Shown: piece by piece, positions 55,865 through 63,973 of the stretch
How positions within the stretch are numbered: the stretch's first letter is position 1
Layout of the letters: every line of letters begins with the position of its first letter
NCBI RefSeq assembly: GCF_030503855.1
Contig: NZ_CP129971.1
Location: forward strand, 1,247,501-1,311,500
Reading direction: 5' to 3'
DNA: 64,000 bases
DNA from: Marivirga salinae
Lineage (GTDB): Bacteria > Bacteroidota > Bacteroidia > Cytophagales > Cyclobacteriaceae
Program-made: the position numbers and the translations under genes
Notes under the pieces: generated by a model
What the model saw: the letters and a program-made list of their open reading frames with translations, nothing else
What the model was told of the DNA's origin: nothing
The model's database searches: none

Positions 55865-57367
55865 ATGGCGGAAAAAGTTGAAGAATTTAGTAGTAGGTGG
55901 AGTATAATTCTAGCTTCTTTAGGAATGGCAATTGGTGCTGGAAATCTCTGGCGTTTTCCAAGAATTGCTGGGGAATATGGCGGCACCTTTATTATACTCT
56001 GGATGTTATTTCTTTTAGTTTGGTCTATTCCTTTATTAATGGCTGAATTAGCATTAGGTAAACATTACCAGAAAGGTACATTAGGTTCTTTAGGTAATTT
56101 GGCTGGGAAGAAATTCAACTGGATGGGGACTTTTATCACCATCGTAACTTTAGGAATCGCATTTTATTATTCTGTAGTTACAGGCTGGTCGCTCCGGTAT
56201 TTCATCTTAAACACAGAAGTGCTCATAGGTTATCTATTTGGCGCGGGTGAGTTGAACCAACAAATTGGAGAAACTGATTTCATGAACAACTTTTGGTCAA
56301 ATTTATCCAATTCTAGCTGGGTGGCTGTAGTTTGTTATATGGTGACTATTCTTGGGGCTATTTGGGTATTGAGTAAAGGAATTAAAAACGGATTAGAAAA
56401 AGTTAATAAGATTTTAATCCCGACCTTATTCATATTGTTAATGGTGGTTTCCGCTTTTGCTTTAAATATGGAAGGAGGTTATCAAGGATTAGAATATTTA
56501 TTCACCATTGATCCAGAGAAATTCTCAAATCCGACCATTTGGATTGAAGCAATCACAGATTCCGCTTGGAGTACTGGTGCAGGATGGGGATTGATGATTA
56601 CAATTGGTTCCTTTTCCAATAAAAGAGAAGATGTTACTTTAAATACATTTCTTGGGGCTTTTGGTAATAATACTGCTGCACTTTTAGCCGCTATGGCAAT
56701 TTTACCAGCCGTATTTGCAATGTCCGCTACTCCTGAAGGCGCTATGGATTATCTCCATTCAGGAAGCCAGGCCTTAACATTTACCGTAATTCCTCAGCTT
56801 TTTGCGCAAATGCCAGGAGGACCGATATTGTCCTTTATATTCTTTGGAGCATTTCTAATGGCGGCCTTTAGTTCTTTATTGCCCATGATGCAATTGCTCA
56901 TTAAAAATTTAACTGATTATACCTTAACAAGAAAACAAGCTGCATTTGTAGCAGGAGCATGTTGTTTTATAATTGGTTTCCCATCGGCTTATTCTTTAGA
57001 TGTATTCAAAAATCAAGATTGGGTATGGGGCTTAGGATTGTTAGTAAGTGGTATTTTTATTGCATTTTTAATTATCAGATATGGCCCTACTAAGTATAAA
57101 AAGGATTTTATTGACGAAAGCTCCGATTTTACAGTAGCGAATTGGTATTTCAAAATCATGGTATATGCTATTTTCCTATTCGGATTATTCTTAGTGTACT
57201 GGTGGATGAGTCAAGGTTATAGTGAATATCCATGGTTCGATGCAGAAGGAAACTGGAATGTGATGGATGTTTACAGTAATGCTAGTATAGTAACTCAGTG
57301 GGGAATTGCCTTAGTAGTTGCAATTGTATTTAATGGATGGTTTTACAAAAAATTTGTTAAAAAATGA
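55865..57367 (+). CDS. sodium-dependent transporter, NSS/SNF family
   Basis: A 500-residue LeuT-fold symporter with about 12 membrane helices. The sodium and substrate site of helix 1 is in LGMAIGAGNLWRFPRIAGEYGG. The MhsT/MetP type fits, because a MetS-like small subunit is encoded directly after it. Substrate is probably a hydrophobic amino acid such as methionine or alanine. Its stop overlaps the small subunit start. Confidence 0.93.
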   Translation: MAEKVEEFSSRWSIILASLGMAIGAGNLWRFPRIAGEYGGTFIILWMLFLLVWSIPLLMAELALGKHYQKGTLGSLGNLAGKKFNWMGTFITIVTLGIAFYYSVVTGWSLRYFILNTEVLIGYLFGAGELNQQIGETDFMNNFWSNLSNSSWVAVVCYMVTILGAIWVLSKGIKNGLEKVNKILIPTLFILLMVVSAFALNMEGGYQGLEYLFTIDPEKFSNPTIWIEAITDSAWSTGAGWGLMITIGSFSNKREDVTLNTFLGAFGNNTAALLAAMAILPAVFAMSATPEGAMDYLHSGSQALTFTVIPQLFAQMPGGPILSFIFFGAFLMAAFSSLLPMMQLLIKNLTDYTLTRKQAAFVAGACCFIIGFPSAYSLDVFKNQDWVWGLGLLVSGIFIAFLIIRYGPTKYKKDFIDESSDFTVANWYFKIMVYAIFLFGLFLVYWWMSQGYSEYPWFDAEGNWNVMDVYSNASIVTQWGIALVVAIVFNGWFYKKFVKK

Positions 57368-57480
57368 TGAGTACTGAAGCAATAATCGGAATGGTAGTAT
57401 GTTTGACTATCACCTTGGGGGGCTTTATCGGATTAGTGATAAAAGCACTTTCAATGGATAAGAAAAAGGAAGAAAAGTAA
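57364..57480 (+). CDS. MetS-like NSS transporter small subunit
   Basis: A 38-residue peptide, MMSTEAIIGMVVCLTITLGG at its start, consisting of one membrane helix (residues 6-29) and a charged tail (DKKKEEK). It starts in an ATGA overlap with the NSS transporter. In Corynebacterium MetPS, a similarly small one-helix MetS accompanies the NSS protein MetP; the same role is inferred. Too short for usual gene finding, but the overlap, composition and downstream terminator support it. Confidence 0.8.
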   Translation: MMSTEAIIGMVVCLTITLGGFIGLVIKALSMDKKKEEK

Positions 57481-57489
57481 AATTGAAAT

Positions 57490-57618
57490 CGTTTAGTTAA
57501 GATAAATATCCATCTTAATAAGGAGAAGAATAAAAGGATGAGGCAATTTCTCTTCTCTTTTGTGGAAGAACAAAAGAGGGGGCTTTAAAGCTTAACTAAA
57601 CGACATTCTTAACTAAAC
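57490..57618. repeat. nested inverted repeats after metS
   Basis: CGTTTAGTTAAG at 57490-57501 is the exact inverse of CTTAACTAAACG at 57591-57602, and CTTAACTAAAC recurs at 57608-57618. Between them lie CTCTTTTG/CAAAAGAG (57555-57578), a perfect 8-bp stem, and TAAGAT/ATCTTA (57498-57517), which competes with the outer stem. The 113-base unit thus folds as a structured stem-loop or could be a small mobile element. No reading frame of interest. Confidence 0.6.
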
Positions 57619-57621
57619 ATA

Positions 57622-57651
57622 AAAAGGGGAATCAGTCGGTTCCCCTTTTAT
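57622..57651. terminator. bidirectional terminator between metS and DUF1543 gene
   Basis: A perfect 10-bp stem AAAAGGGGAA / TTCCCCTTTT around an 8-nt loop, with flanking T and A runs on both sides; it abuts the end of the convergent DUF1543 gene. Confidence 0.85.
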
Positions 57652-58193
57652 TATTTCTGCTCTAAAAAATCTTTGACCACTTTCTTAGGCAAAACATGAT
57701 AGCCGTTTACAGGCTTTAAGTTTTCTTTTTTATCAGTTATATTAAGATGAACATGATAACCATCCAATTCTTCAATAGCTATCATATCGTCCACTTCATA
57801 TAAATCATCTTTATGCACTTGATCATAGCCATTTAATAATTTTTCTTTTGCTCTTTTTTTAATTTCAGTGGCTAATTTGCCTACCAAAAAAGTGTTGGCA
57901 TGATGTTCCATGAAATCACCCTCTTTATAAGCCCCTAAATTGATGAAGAATAATTTTATATCCTTTTCCTTACTTTTTTCTTTTTGCAAGCTGATTTCAT
58001 ATCCGTCCACCACGTCCAATTCCATATACGAATCGACATGCATTTTTTCAGGAAGACCGAACCATTTATCCAATAATTGAAAATAGCAATCTTCTATATT
58101 TTCACCAACCGCAAATACCACATCATGCAGTTCAGTATTTGATTTTTCTGCTGCACCACCCAAAACGACCGCATATAATTTTAATGAATTCAT
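57651..58193 (-). CDS. DUF1543 domain protein
   Basis: A 180-residue soluble protein. The N-terminal half (KLYAVVLGGAAEKSNTELHD, then FAVGENIEDCY) and the second half (KLFFINLGAYKEGDFMEHH, then FLVG) look like two copies of the same domain, which is the DUF1543 pattern. Function unknown. It has a strong -7 box and is divergent from tpx. Confidence 0.82.
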   Translation of the reverse strand: MNSLKLYAVVLGGAAEKSNTELHDVVFAVGENIEDCYFQLLDKWFGLPEKMHVDSYMELDVVDGYEISLQKEKSKEKDIKLFFINLGAYKEGDFMEHHANTFLVGKLATEIKKRAKEKLLNGYDQVHKDDLYEVDDMIAIEELDGYHVHLNITDKKENLKPVNGYHVLPKKVVKDFLEQK

Positions 58194-58246
58194 TTTTTTA
58201 ATTCTTAAAGGGAAAACAATAACTATTCGTAAGCATTCAAGTTTAA

Positions 58247-58254
58247 CAAAGGTA
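58247..58254 (-). promoter_or_regulatory. -7 box of the DUF1543 gene
   Basis: On the minus strand TACCTTTG is an exact TAnnTTTG, 54 bases before the DUF1543 start. The upstream TTG is not seen at the expected distance. Confidence 0.5.
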
Positions 58255-58275
58255 AACTAAATTAAAAATAAAATT

Positions 58276-58776
58276 ATGGCAGAAGTAACATTAGGAGGCA
58301 ACCCTTTAAACACAGTTGCAGATTTACCCGCTAAAGGACAAAAAGCACCTGATTTTAAATTGGTCAAAACTGATATGACAGAAGTTTCCCTTTCTGATTA
58401 TAAAGGGAAAAATGTGATCTTAAATATTTTCCCAAGTGTAGATACGGGCGTTTGCGCCATGTCCGTTAGGGAATTTAATGAAAAGGCTGCTTCATTAGAT
58501 AATACGGTGGTTTTATGTATTTCAAAAGATTTGCCTTTTGCACAAGCAAGATTTTGCGGTGCGGAAGGAATTGATAATGCATTACCATTATCCAATTTCA
58601 GAAATGATAGCTTCGGAAAAGATTATGGAGTTGAACTAATTGATGGAGGATTTAAAGGACTAAATGCGAGAGCGGTTGTAGTTGTTAATCCTGATGGAGA
58701 AGTTTTATATAATCAGTTAGTACCGGAGATTGGGAATGAACCTGATTATGAAAAGGCTTTGGAAGCGGTGAAATAA
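58276..58776 (+). CDS. tpx: thiol peroxidase
   Basis: A 166-residue atypical 2-Cys peroxiredoxin reduced by thioredoxin. Peroxidatic Cys60 lies in SVDTGVCAMSVREFN and resolving Cys94 in ARFCGAEGIDN, the same spacing as the E. coli enzyme. Removes hydroperoxides in the periplasm-facing or cytosolic pool; no signal peptide here, so cytosolic. Followed by a strong terminator. Confidence 0.96.
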   Translation: MAEVTLGGNPLNTVADLPAKGQKAPDFKLVKTDMTEVSLSDYKGKNVILNIFPSVDTGVCAMSVREFNEKAASLDNTVVLCISKDLPFAQARFCGAEGIDNALPLSNFRNDSFGKDYGVELIDGGFKGLNARAVVVVNPDGEVLYNQLVPEIGNEPDYEKALEAVK

Positions 58777-58800
58777 TTTTTTAGAAATATTAGAAGATAA

Positions 58801-58834
58801 AAAAGGCTCGGAAATTATTTTCCGAGCCTTTTGT
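58801..58834 (+). terminator. tpx terminator
   Basis: A perfect 14-bp stem AAAAGGCTCGGAAA / TTTCCGAGCCTTTT around TTAT; the flanking A-run makes it usable for the convergent lipoprotein gene too. Confidence 0.9.
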
Positions 58835-58853
58835 GTTTAAACTCTTTTAATGT

Positions 58854-59834
58854 TTATTCTTCCATTACAATTGAAAATTCTATTTGACCATTCTCACCAT
58901 CTCCTGGAGTAATTGACTCAACTAATAGTAAGCCTTTTTTTGCTCCACCATCTTTTGAACCATCAGTTTCAAAAGCTAAAACGTCACCTTCAGCTAAGTT
59001 TACAATTCTACCGTCAGTATTTCCAGGAGCCCCATTTTCAAAAGCTTCTGTTATAAAACTTAGATTAGCCTCATTAAATTGAGATTCAGTTACTGTAGTA
59101 GCTCTGATTAAGGTGTTGTTTCTAGCACCCCATGCGTTCTGACCATATTCAAATGGATAATGAGCTGGAGAAGCAATGGTTGCTTCAGTGTCAAATTCCC
59201 CTGAGCCATAAAAATAACCAAAGTCAATGTTTGCTGATAATGGTTCAGAACTTCCATTTACCTGTGCCATTGAATATGTTTCACCTGTATTGGTACTAAA
59301 AAAAGTTTCAGAGGTTTTACTTGTTGTTGACCCTGCATCATCTTGTAATGGAGCAGCTAATAAGATTGCACTAAAATTAACTAGTGGTTCTTGATTTTCC
59401 CCAACTTCAATATCCAAAGTACCCTCACCTGTTCTACCATCTTCATCCTCCATTGATACTAGAAAACTTAACGTCATATTAGCTGCTTGATCAGGTATTT
59501 GTAAGCCTTCAATTGTAAAACTACCTTCAGTTTCACTAGCTACACTAAATGCATTTAAATCAATTATATTGTCAGAAATACCGTTTGCTGATAAAGTAAA
59601 AGTATTTTCAGTAGTTTCAATATCAATAGTTGAACCAACGACTGGGGCGTCAGCTGTAAAATCAACAACTAAATTAATAACATCACCAGGTAAATAGGTG
59701 TCTTGCTCAGTTTCAACTGACAAGTTTACTTCTGGCGCACTCTCTACAGGAGTTTCTTCTTCCGGATCACATGCTGTAAAAAACAGCGTTCCAGCTGCAG
59801 CTAACATTAACCCATTTCTCAAAAATTTTTTCAT
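58854..59834 (-). CDS. lipoprotein with Ig-like domain
   Basis: A 326-residue lipoprotein (lipobox FFTAC, Cys22) followed by an acidic, proline-rich linker. Residues 40-160 show a strand pattern (EVNLSVETEQDTYLPGDVINLVVDF) of an Ig-like or PKD-type domain; the C-terminal half is strand-rich with a VNLAEGDVLAFETD segment. No enzyme motif is seen. A surface or periplasmic role is inferred. The start was chosen at the signal peptide; the longer frame has no lipoprotein signal. Confidence 0.78.
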   Translation of the reverse strand: MKKFLRNGLMLAAAGTLFFTACDPEEETPVESAPEVNLSVETEQDTYLPGDVINLVVDFTADAPVVGSTIDIETTENTFTLSANGISDNIIDLNAFSVASETEGSFTIEGLQIPDQAANMTLSFLVSMEDEDGRTGEGTLDIEVGENQEPLVNFSAILLAAPLQDDAGSTTSKTSETFFSTNTGETYSMAQVNGSSEPLSANIDFGYFYGSGEFDTEATIASPAHYPFEYGQNAWGARNNTLIRATTVTESQFNEANLSFITEAFENGAPGNTDGRIVNLAEGDVLAFETDGSKDGGAKKGLLLVESITPGDGENGQIEFSIVMEE

Positions 59835-60243
59835 AACCTTTTTAGTTTTAATTTTAAAATGTAATAAATAAATCAAATTCTGGAGTAGATTCCAGATGTT
59901 TTTAAGACCCATTTTACCGTTTAATAGTTGTGTTTAAACGGATAAATATTTTTTTATTTGATGTTTTAGTGTTTTCTATTTTAAAATCTCTAAATTTATT
60001 ATTAATATTGATATATGTAAATAATTGTTTATGAGCATGTTAGTTGCTTTTGCTTTGAGTAAAAGCTTAACTATGTGTAATAAAAAAAAAATTTTTTAGG
60101 TATTTCAATTAATTTATATAACTTTATTGATAGAATTTTACGCAATTAATTTTAACTTGCTTAAAGTTTCGTTGTATTCATGCAATGAATTGTTAATATT
60201 TCGAATTAGAAAACTAAATTTACCATCACTAAAAAACTGAATT
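59835..60243. other. intergenic region, AT-rich
   Basis: 409 bases between two divergent genes, strongly AT-rich with an A10-T6 tract near 60082-60097 and a small GCTTTT/AAAAGC hairpin at 60046-60066. No gene, repeat family or clear promoter match was found. Confidence 0.6.
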
Positions 60244-61008
60244 ATGGCAGAGAATAACCAAAGCATCTTTGACATGATAAACCATTATGGTCCTTACGTA
60301 GGTATGGTCATTATTGGGATAGCCGTCTTACTTGTTTTATTATACTACTTGAGGTTAGGTACCTTAAAAGAGTTCAAGCAAAAGTATGATTACATTAATA
60401 AAAATGAAATCGATGTCTTATGGCGTTCTGCTGTAATTATATTGATTGGTGCTGTAATATGGGTTAATGCCCTATTTGGCGAAACTGAATTTTTATGGCT
60501 AGCCGTTAAGATTTTTGTTTCTGGTATGTTGGCTCTTATCATTGGTGTAATTATTCAGAATGTACTACGATTTTACTTTCCTTTTTACATCGAAAAGCGT
60601 CTAAAGAAACTAAGATACACTCCAAGAATTTCTCCTAAAACTGGAAAGCCTATGAAGCTTTTGAGTGAAGAAGAAGAAGATGTTTACCTTGATGAAGGTA
60701 TGCAAGCAGAGGAAGATATCTTTTCAGTTGATTATGATGTATGGGTAGATGAAGAAACTGGTTATACTAAAATTGAGAAATATTCTGGTCACTTACACGC
60801 ATTACAATGTTCTGAGTGTAATTACCAAACTCTAAAAGTAGTTAAGGAAGAGATTATTAAATCTCCAACTGTAACTGAAGATGGTGAGTTAATGAAGTAT
60901 TTCAAATGTTCTTATTGTGGACATAAAGCTAGAAAGACTTTCCATATTGCAAAATTGAAAGAACCAAGTCCTGAGGCAGCGTCTTCAGACTCTTCGGCTC
61001 AAGCTTAA
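60244..61008 (+). CDS. membrane protein with C-terminal zinc ribbon
   Basis: A 254-residue protein. Three membrane helices are predicted at residues 14-36, 60-80 and 85-110, followed by a basic and then acidic linker. Residues 195-235 carry CSECNYQTLK and CSYCGHKARK, two CxxC pairs 33 residues apart, which should bind one zinc as a zinc ribbon. I do not recognise a named family. A regulatory or assembly protein at the membrane is possible. A strong terminator follows. Confidence 0.75.
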   Translation: MAENNQSIFDMINHYGPYVGMVIIGIAVLLVLLYYLRLGTLKEFKQKYDYINKNEIDVLWRSAVIILIGAVIWVNALFGETEFLWLAVKIFVSGMLALIIGVIIQNVLRFYFPFYIEKRLKKLRYTPRISPKTGKPMKLLSEEEEDVYLDEGMQAEEDIFSVDYDVWVDEETGYTKIEKYSGHLHALQCSECNYQTLKVVKEEIIKSPTVTEDGELMKYFKCSYCGHKARKTFHIAKLKEPSPEAASSDSSAQA

Positions 61009-61027
61009 TAAATTGACTAAGAAGTTT

Positions 61028-61064
61028 AAAAGCCAATCAGGATTCCTGATTGGCTTTTCTTTTT
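61028..61064 (+). terminator. terminator of the zinc-ribbon membrane protein gene
   Basis: A perfect 14-bp stem AAAAGCCAATCAGG / CCTGATTGGCTTTT around ATT, followed by CTTTTTC. Also near the end of the convergent aldehyde dehydrogenase gene. Confidence 0.88.
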
Positions 61065-61073
61065 CTAGTTAGT

Positions 61074-62513
61074 TTAGTATTGTATACAAATATTTTTGGG
61101 CTCTGTGAAAAATCTCAAAGCTTCTAAACCACCCTCTCTACCTAAACCACTATTTTTCATTCCACCAAATGGGGTTCTTAAATCGCGATTCATCCAACAA
61201 TTAATCCAGACTATCCCAGTTTCTATCTGGTTTCCTATTCGGTGCGCTTTTGATAAATCATTCGTCCAAATGCTGGAAGCTAAGCCATATTCACTTTCAT
61301 TTGCAAGTTTAATGGCTTCTTTCTCATTTTTAAAAGTATTTAAGCTCACTACAGGCCCAAAAATTTCTTCTTGATTCGTTCTGCAATGATTGGGTAAATT
61401 TTCAAAAACATGAGGTCGTAAAAAATATCCATCCTTATTCTTTTCCTCTAATTCAAAATCTTCATCACCACATAATAATGTACCGCCTTCATCTTTAGCT
61501 AAAGTTATATAGCTTTTCACTTTTTCTAAATGCTGTGTGGAAACCAAAGCTCCCATATTAGTTGAATCATCTGAAGGATTGCCTACTTTCAAAGCTTTTA
61601 CTTTCTCAAGAAATTGAGTTTTAAAATCATCATAAATAGATTCTTCAATATAAATACGAGAAGCACAAAGACAGATTTCACCCTGGTTTGCAAATGATGC
61701 CCGAACTAAGCCCTCAGCTGTTTTTTCTAAATCACAATCTGCAAATACCAAAGCAGGATTTTTGCCGCCTAGTTCTAAAGAAATTTTTCTGAACATGGGA
61801 GCTGAAATTTCAGCTATCTTCCGGCCTGTTGTCGTACCGCCAGTAAAGGAAATAGCTTTGATTTTTTTGTTTTGCACTATAGAGTTTCCAATTTCAGGTC
61901 CAGTCCCATGAAGAATGTTTAATACTCCTTTTGGTAGTCCTGCTTTTATACAAACTTTACTTAATAAGTATGCGGTGTAAGGTGTGATTTCGGAAGGCTT
62001 TGCAATCACACAATTCCCTGTCGCAAGTGCTGGAGCAATTTTCCATGTGAAAAGATATAGCGGTAAATTCCATGGTGAAATACAAGCAACCACGCCTATT
62101 GGTTTTCTCAGTGTGTAATTAATAGAATCTTTTCCAGCATGAGATTCACTGCTAAATTGAGTAATGGCATATGCAAAAAACTCCATGTTTGCGCTGGCTC
62201 TTGGTATGTCAACAGTTTTTGCTAATTGCAGTGGCTTACCCGTATCTTTGCTTTCAGCTATTGCAAGTTCTTCTAAATTATCTTTAATGAGATTTGATAT
62301 TTTTATCAAATAGTCGGCTCTTTCTTTAGCCGATAGTCTGCTCCATTCTGGAAATGCTTTTTCTGCTGATTCTATTGCAGATTTTAAATCTTCCTCATTA
62401 GAAAGTGGAATCTTTGCAAAAATTTTTGCAGTTGCTGGATTTATATTATCAAAATATTCAGATGAATGAGGAGGAGTTAATTCTCCATTGATATAATTGG
62501 CTAATATTTCCAT
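61074..62513 (-). CDS. aldehyde dehydrogenase, probably 2-aminomuconic semialdehyde dehydrogenase
   Basis: A 479-residue NAD+ aldehyde dehydrogenase. Conserved residues: Asn149 (SPWNLP), Glu247 (LELGGKN) and catalytic Cys281 (NQGEIC). Adjacent genes for a 3-hydroxyanthranilate dioxygenase and an SDR make the kynurenine/nicotinate-diverting pathway the best context: it would oxidise 2-aminomuconate 6-semialdehyde to 2-aminomuconate. A hydroxymuconic semialdehyde role is the alternative. It is one base after the SDR stop, in an operon. Confidence 0.85.
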   Translation of the reverse strand: MEILANYINGELTPPHSSEYFDNINPATAKIFAKIPLSNEEDLKSAIESAEKAFPEWSRLSAKERADYLIKISNLIKDNLEELAIAESKDTGKPLQLAKTVDIPRASANMEFFAYAITQFSSESHAGKDSINYTLRKPIGVVACISPWNLPLYLFTWKIAPALATGNCVIAKPSEITPYTAYLLSKVCIKAGLPKGVLNILHGTGPEIGNSIVQNKKIKAISFTGGTTTGRKIAEISAPMFRKISLELGGKNPALVFADCDLEKTAEGLVRASFANQGEICLCASRIYIEESIYDDFKTQFLEKVKALKVGNPSDDSTNMGALVSTQHLEKVKSYITLAKDEGGTLLCGDEDFELEEKNKDGYFLRPHVFENLPNHCRTNQEEIFGPVVSLNTFKNEKEAIKLANESEYGLASSIWTNDLSKAHRIGNQIETGIVWINCWMNRDLRTPFGGMKNSGLGREGGLEALRFFTEPKNICIQY

Positions 62514-62514
62514 A

Positions 62515-63297
62515 TTAAATACAATCTAATCGACCCCCATCAACAGGTAAATTTACTCCATTGATATAGGATGCTTTTTCTGAAGCTAAAAATAACACGG
62601 CATCAGCTAATTCATGTGGCTCAGCAAATCTGCCAGCAGGGATTTTTGATTGCATATCTTTGCTAACTTCATCCAAACTTTTGCCACTTGCTTTACTTTT
62701 ACTTTGTATCAACCCTTCTAGTCTTCCTGTCATAGTTGCTCCTGGCAATACATTATTTACAGTTATGCCGAAAGGACCTAATTCATTGGAAATGGTTTTT
62801 GACCAACTAGCTACCGCTCCTCTAACAGTATTAGAAATCCCTAAATTCGGGATAGGCTGACGAACAGATGTGGAAATTATATTGATAATTCTTCCGTATT
62901 GTTCACTTTTCATATTGGGAATTACTGCTTGTGATAAATATTGATTACAAATCAGATGTTGCTGAAATGCAATCATATAATCTTTCCCCAGAGCTTCATG
63001 AGCTTGTCCTGGGCTTGGTCCCCCCGTATTATTGATTAAAATATCTACTTGATGCTTGGTACAATACGCTAATGCTATTTCTCTTAATGATTCTGGATGG
63101 CAGTAATCTGCGACTAAAATATGATGTTCTTGATTATTATTTGGTAGTTCATTTTTAGTGGCTTCTAATTTTGATTGATCTCTTGCGATTAGTGTAACAT
63201 GTGCGCCTTCATTTGCAAATGCATGAGCAATAGCTTTACCTATTCCTGCCGTACTTCCACCTACTAAAACTCTTTTTCCCGATAAATTTAAATCCAT
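62515..63297 (-). CDS. SDR family oxidoreductase with S-x3-R instead of Y-x3-K
   Basis: A 260-residue short-chain dehydrogenase fold with the cofactor loop GGSTAGIG (13-20) and NNTGG (89-93). The serine of the catalytic triad is kept (Ser142), but the Tyr-x3-Lys pair is Ser155-Asn-Thr-Val-Arg159, so the classical catalysis is unlikely. Variants like this exist in SDR groups and may act on unusual substrates or bind only. It is the first gene of the operon with the aldehyde dehydrogenase and shares a promoter region with the dioxygenase. A role in 3-hydroxyanthranilate catabolism is inferred from context only. Confidence 0.82.
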   Translation of the reverse strand: MDLNLSGKRVLVGGSTAGIGKAIAHAFANEGAHVTLIARDQSKLEATKNELPNNNQEHHILVADYCHPESLREIALAYCTKHQVDILINNTGGPSPGQAHEALGKDYMIAFQQHLICNQYLSQAVIPNMKSEQYGRIINIISTSVRQPIPNLGISNTVRGAVASWSKTISNELGPFGITVNNVLPGATMTGRLEGLIQSKSKASGKSLDEVSKDMQSKIPAGRFAEPHELADAVLFLASEKASYINGVNLPVDGGRLDCI

Positions 63298-63317
63298 TTT
63301 AATTATTTTTATAGAAG

Positions 63318-63339
63318 AATATTAACATCTGTTAATATT
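63318..63339. promoter_or_regulatory. perfect palindrome between divergent kynurenine-pathway genes
   Basis: Two 10-bp arms AATATTAACA and TGTTAATATT surround a TC centre in the 145-base divergent gap, 20 bases before the SDR start. A 22-bp perfect dyad of this size is typical of a dimeric regulator site. The regulator is not in the window. Confidence 0.6.
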
Positions 63340-63442
63340 GTATGACTGATTTTAAACTCCGTCTTAATTTCACTAAATTTAGAAGATTAACAAAATCAAT
63401 TTGAAGTTAAGACTATTTTAAGCTTTATAAAATTGAGAAACA

Positions 63443-63973
63443 ATGGCAATAAAAAGACCTTTTAACTTAATAAAGTGGGTGGAGGAAAACAGAGATTTGT
63501 TAAAACCACCAGTTGGAAATAAAAACCTATATAAGGAAGCAGGAGATTATATTGTAATGATAGTGGCTGGCCCAAATGCTCGAAAAGATTATCATTATAA
63601 TGAAACCGAAGAGCTTTTTTATCAATTGGAAGGAGAAATTTCTGTTAAAATTCAGGAAGATGGAAAAGCTGTTACCATGGATTTAGGTCCTGGTGATATG
63701 TTTTTATGTCCTGCTAATACTCCGCACAGTCCGATTCGAAAAAAAGATTCTATTGGGTTGGTTGTGGAAAGGGTAAGAAAAGGGACTGATATGAAGGATG
63801 GTTTACTGTGGTTTTGCGATAATTGTAATCACAAATTGCATGAAACTTATTTCCCTTTAATAGATATAGAGAAAGATTTTTTGCCTCGTTTTAAAGAGTT
63901 TTACGCTTCAGAGGAATTGCGCACTTGCGATAACTGTGGACATGTAATGGAAACTGATCCAAGATTTGTATAA
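63443..63973 (+). CDS. nbaC: 3-hydroxyanthranilate 3,4-dioxygenase
   Basis: Cleaves 3-hydroxyanthranilate to 2-amino-3-carboxymuconate semialdehyde. 176 residues. The iron ligands are His51, Glu57 and His95 (DYHYNETEE and NTPHSP), the substrate arginines Arg47 and Arg99, and the rubredoxin-like C-terminal zinc or iron site is Cys125, Cys128, Cys162 and Cys165 (WFCDNCNH and TCDNCGH). These positions match the bacterial enzyme of Cupriavidus. The gene is complete in the window and divergent from the SDR operon; a decarboxylase and other steps are presumably beyond the edge. Confidence 0.95.
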   Translation: MAIKRPFNLIKWVEENRDLLKPPVGNKNLYKEAGDYIVMIVAGPNARKDYHYNETEELFYQLEGEISVKIQEDGKAVTMDLGPGDMFLCPANTPHSPIRKKDSIGLVVERVRKGTDMKDGLLWFCDNCNHKLHETYFPLIDIEKDFLPRFKEFYASEELRTCDNCGHVMETDPRFV

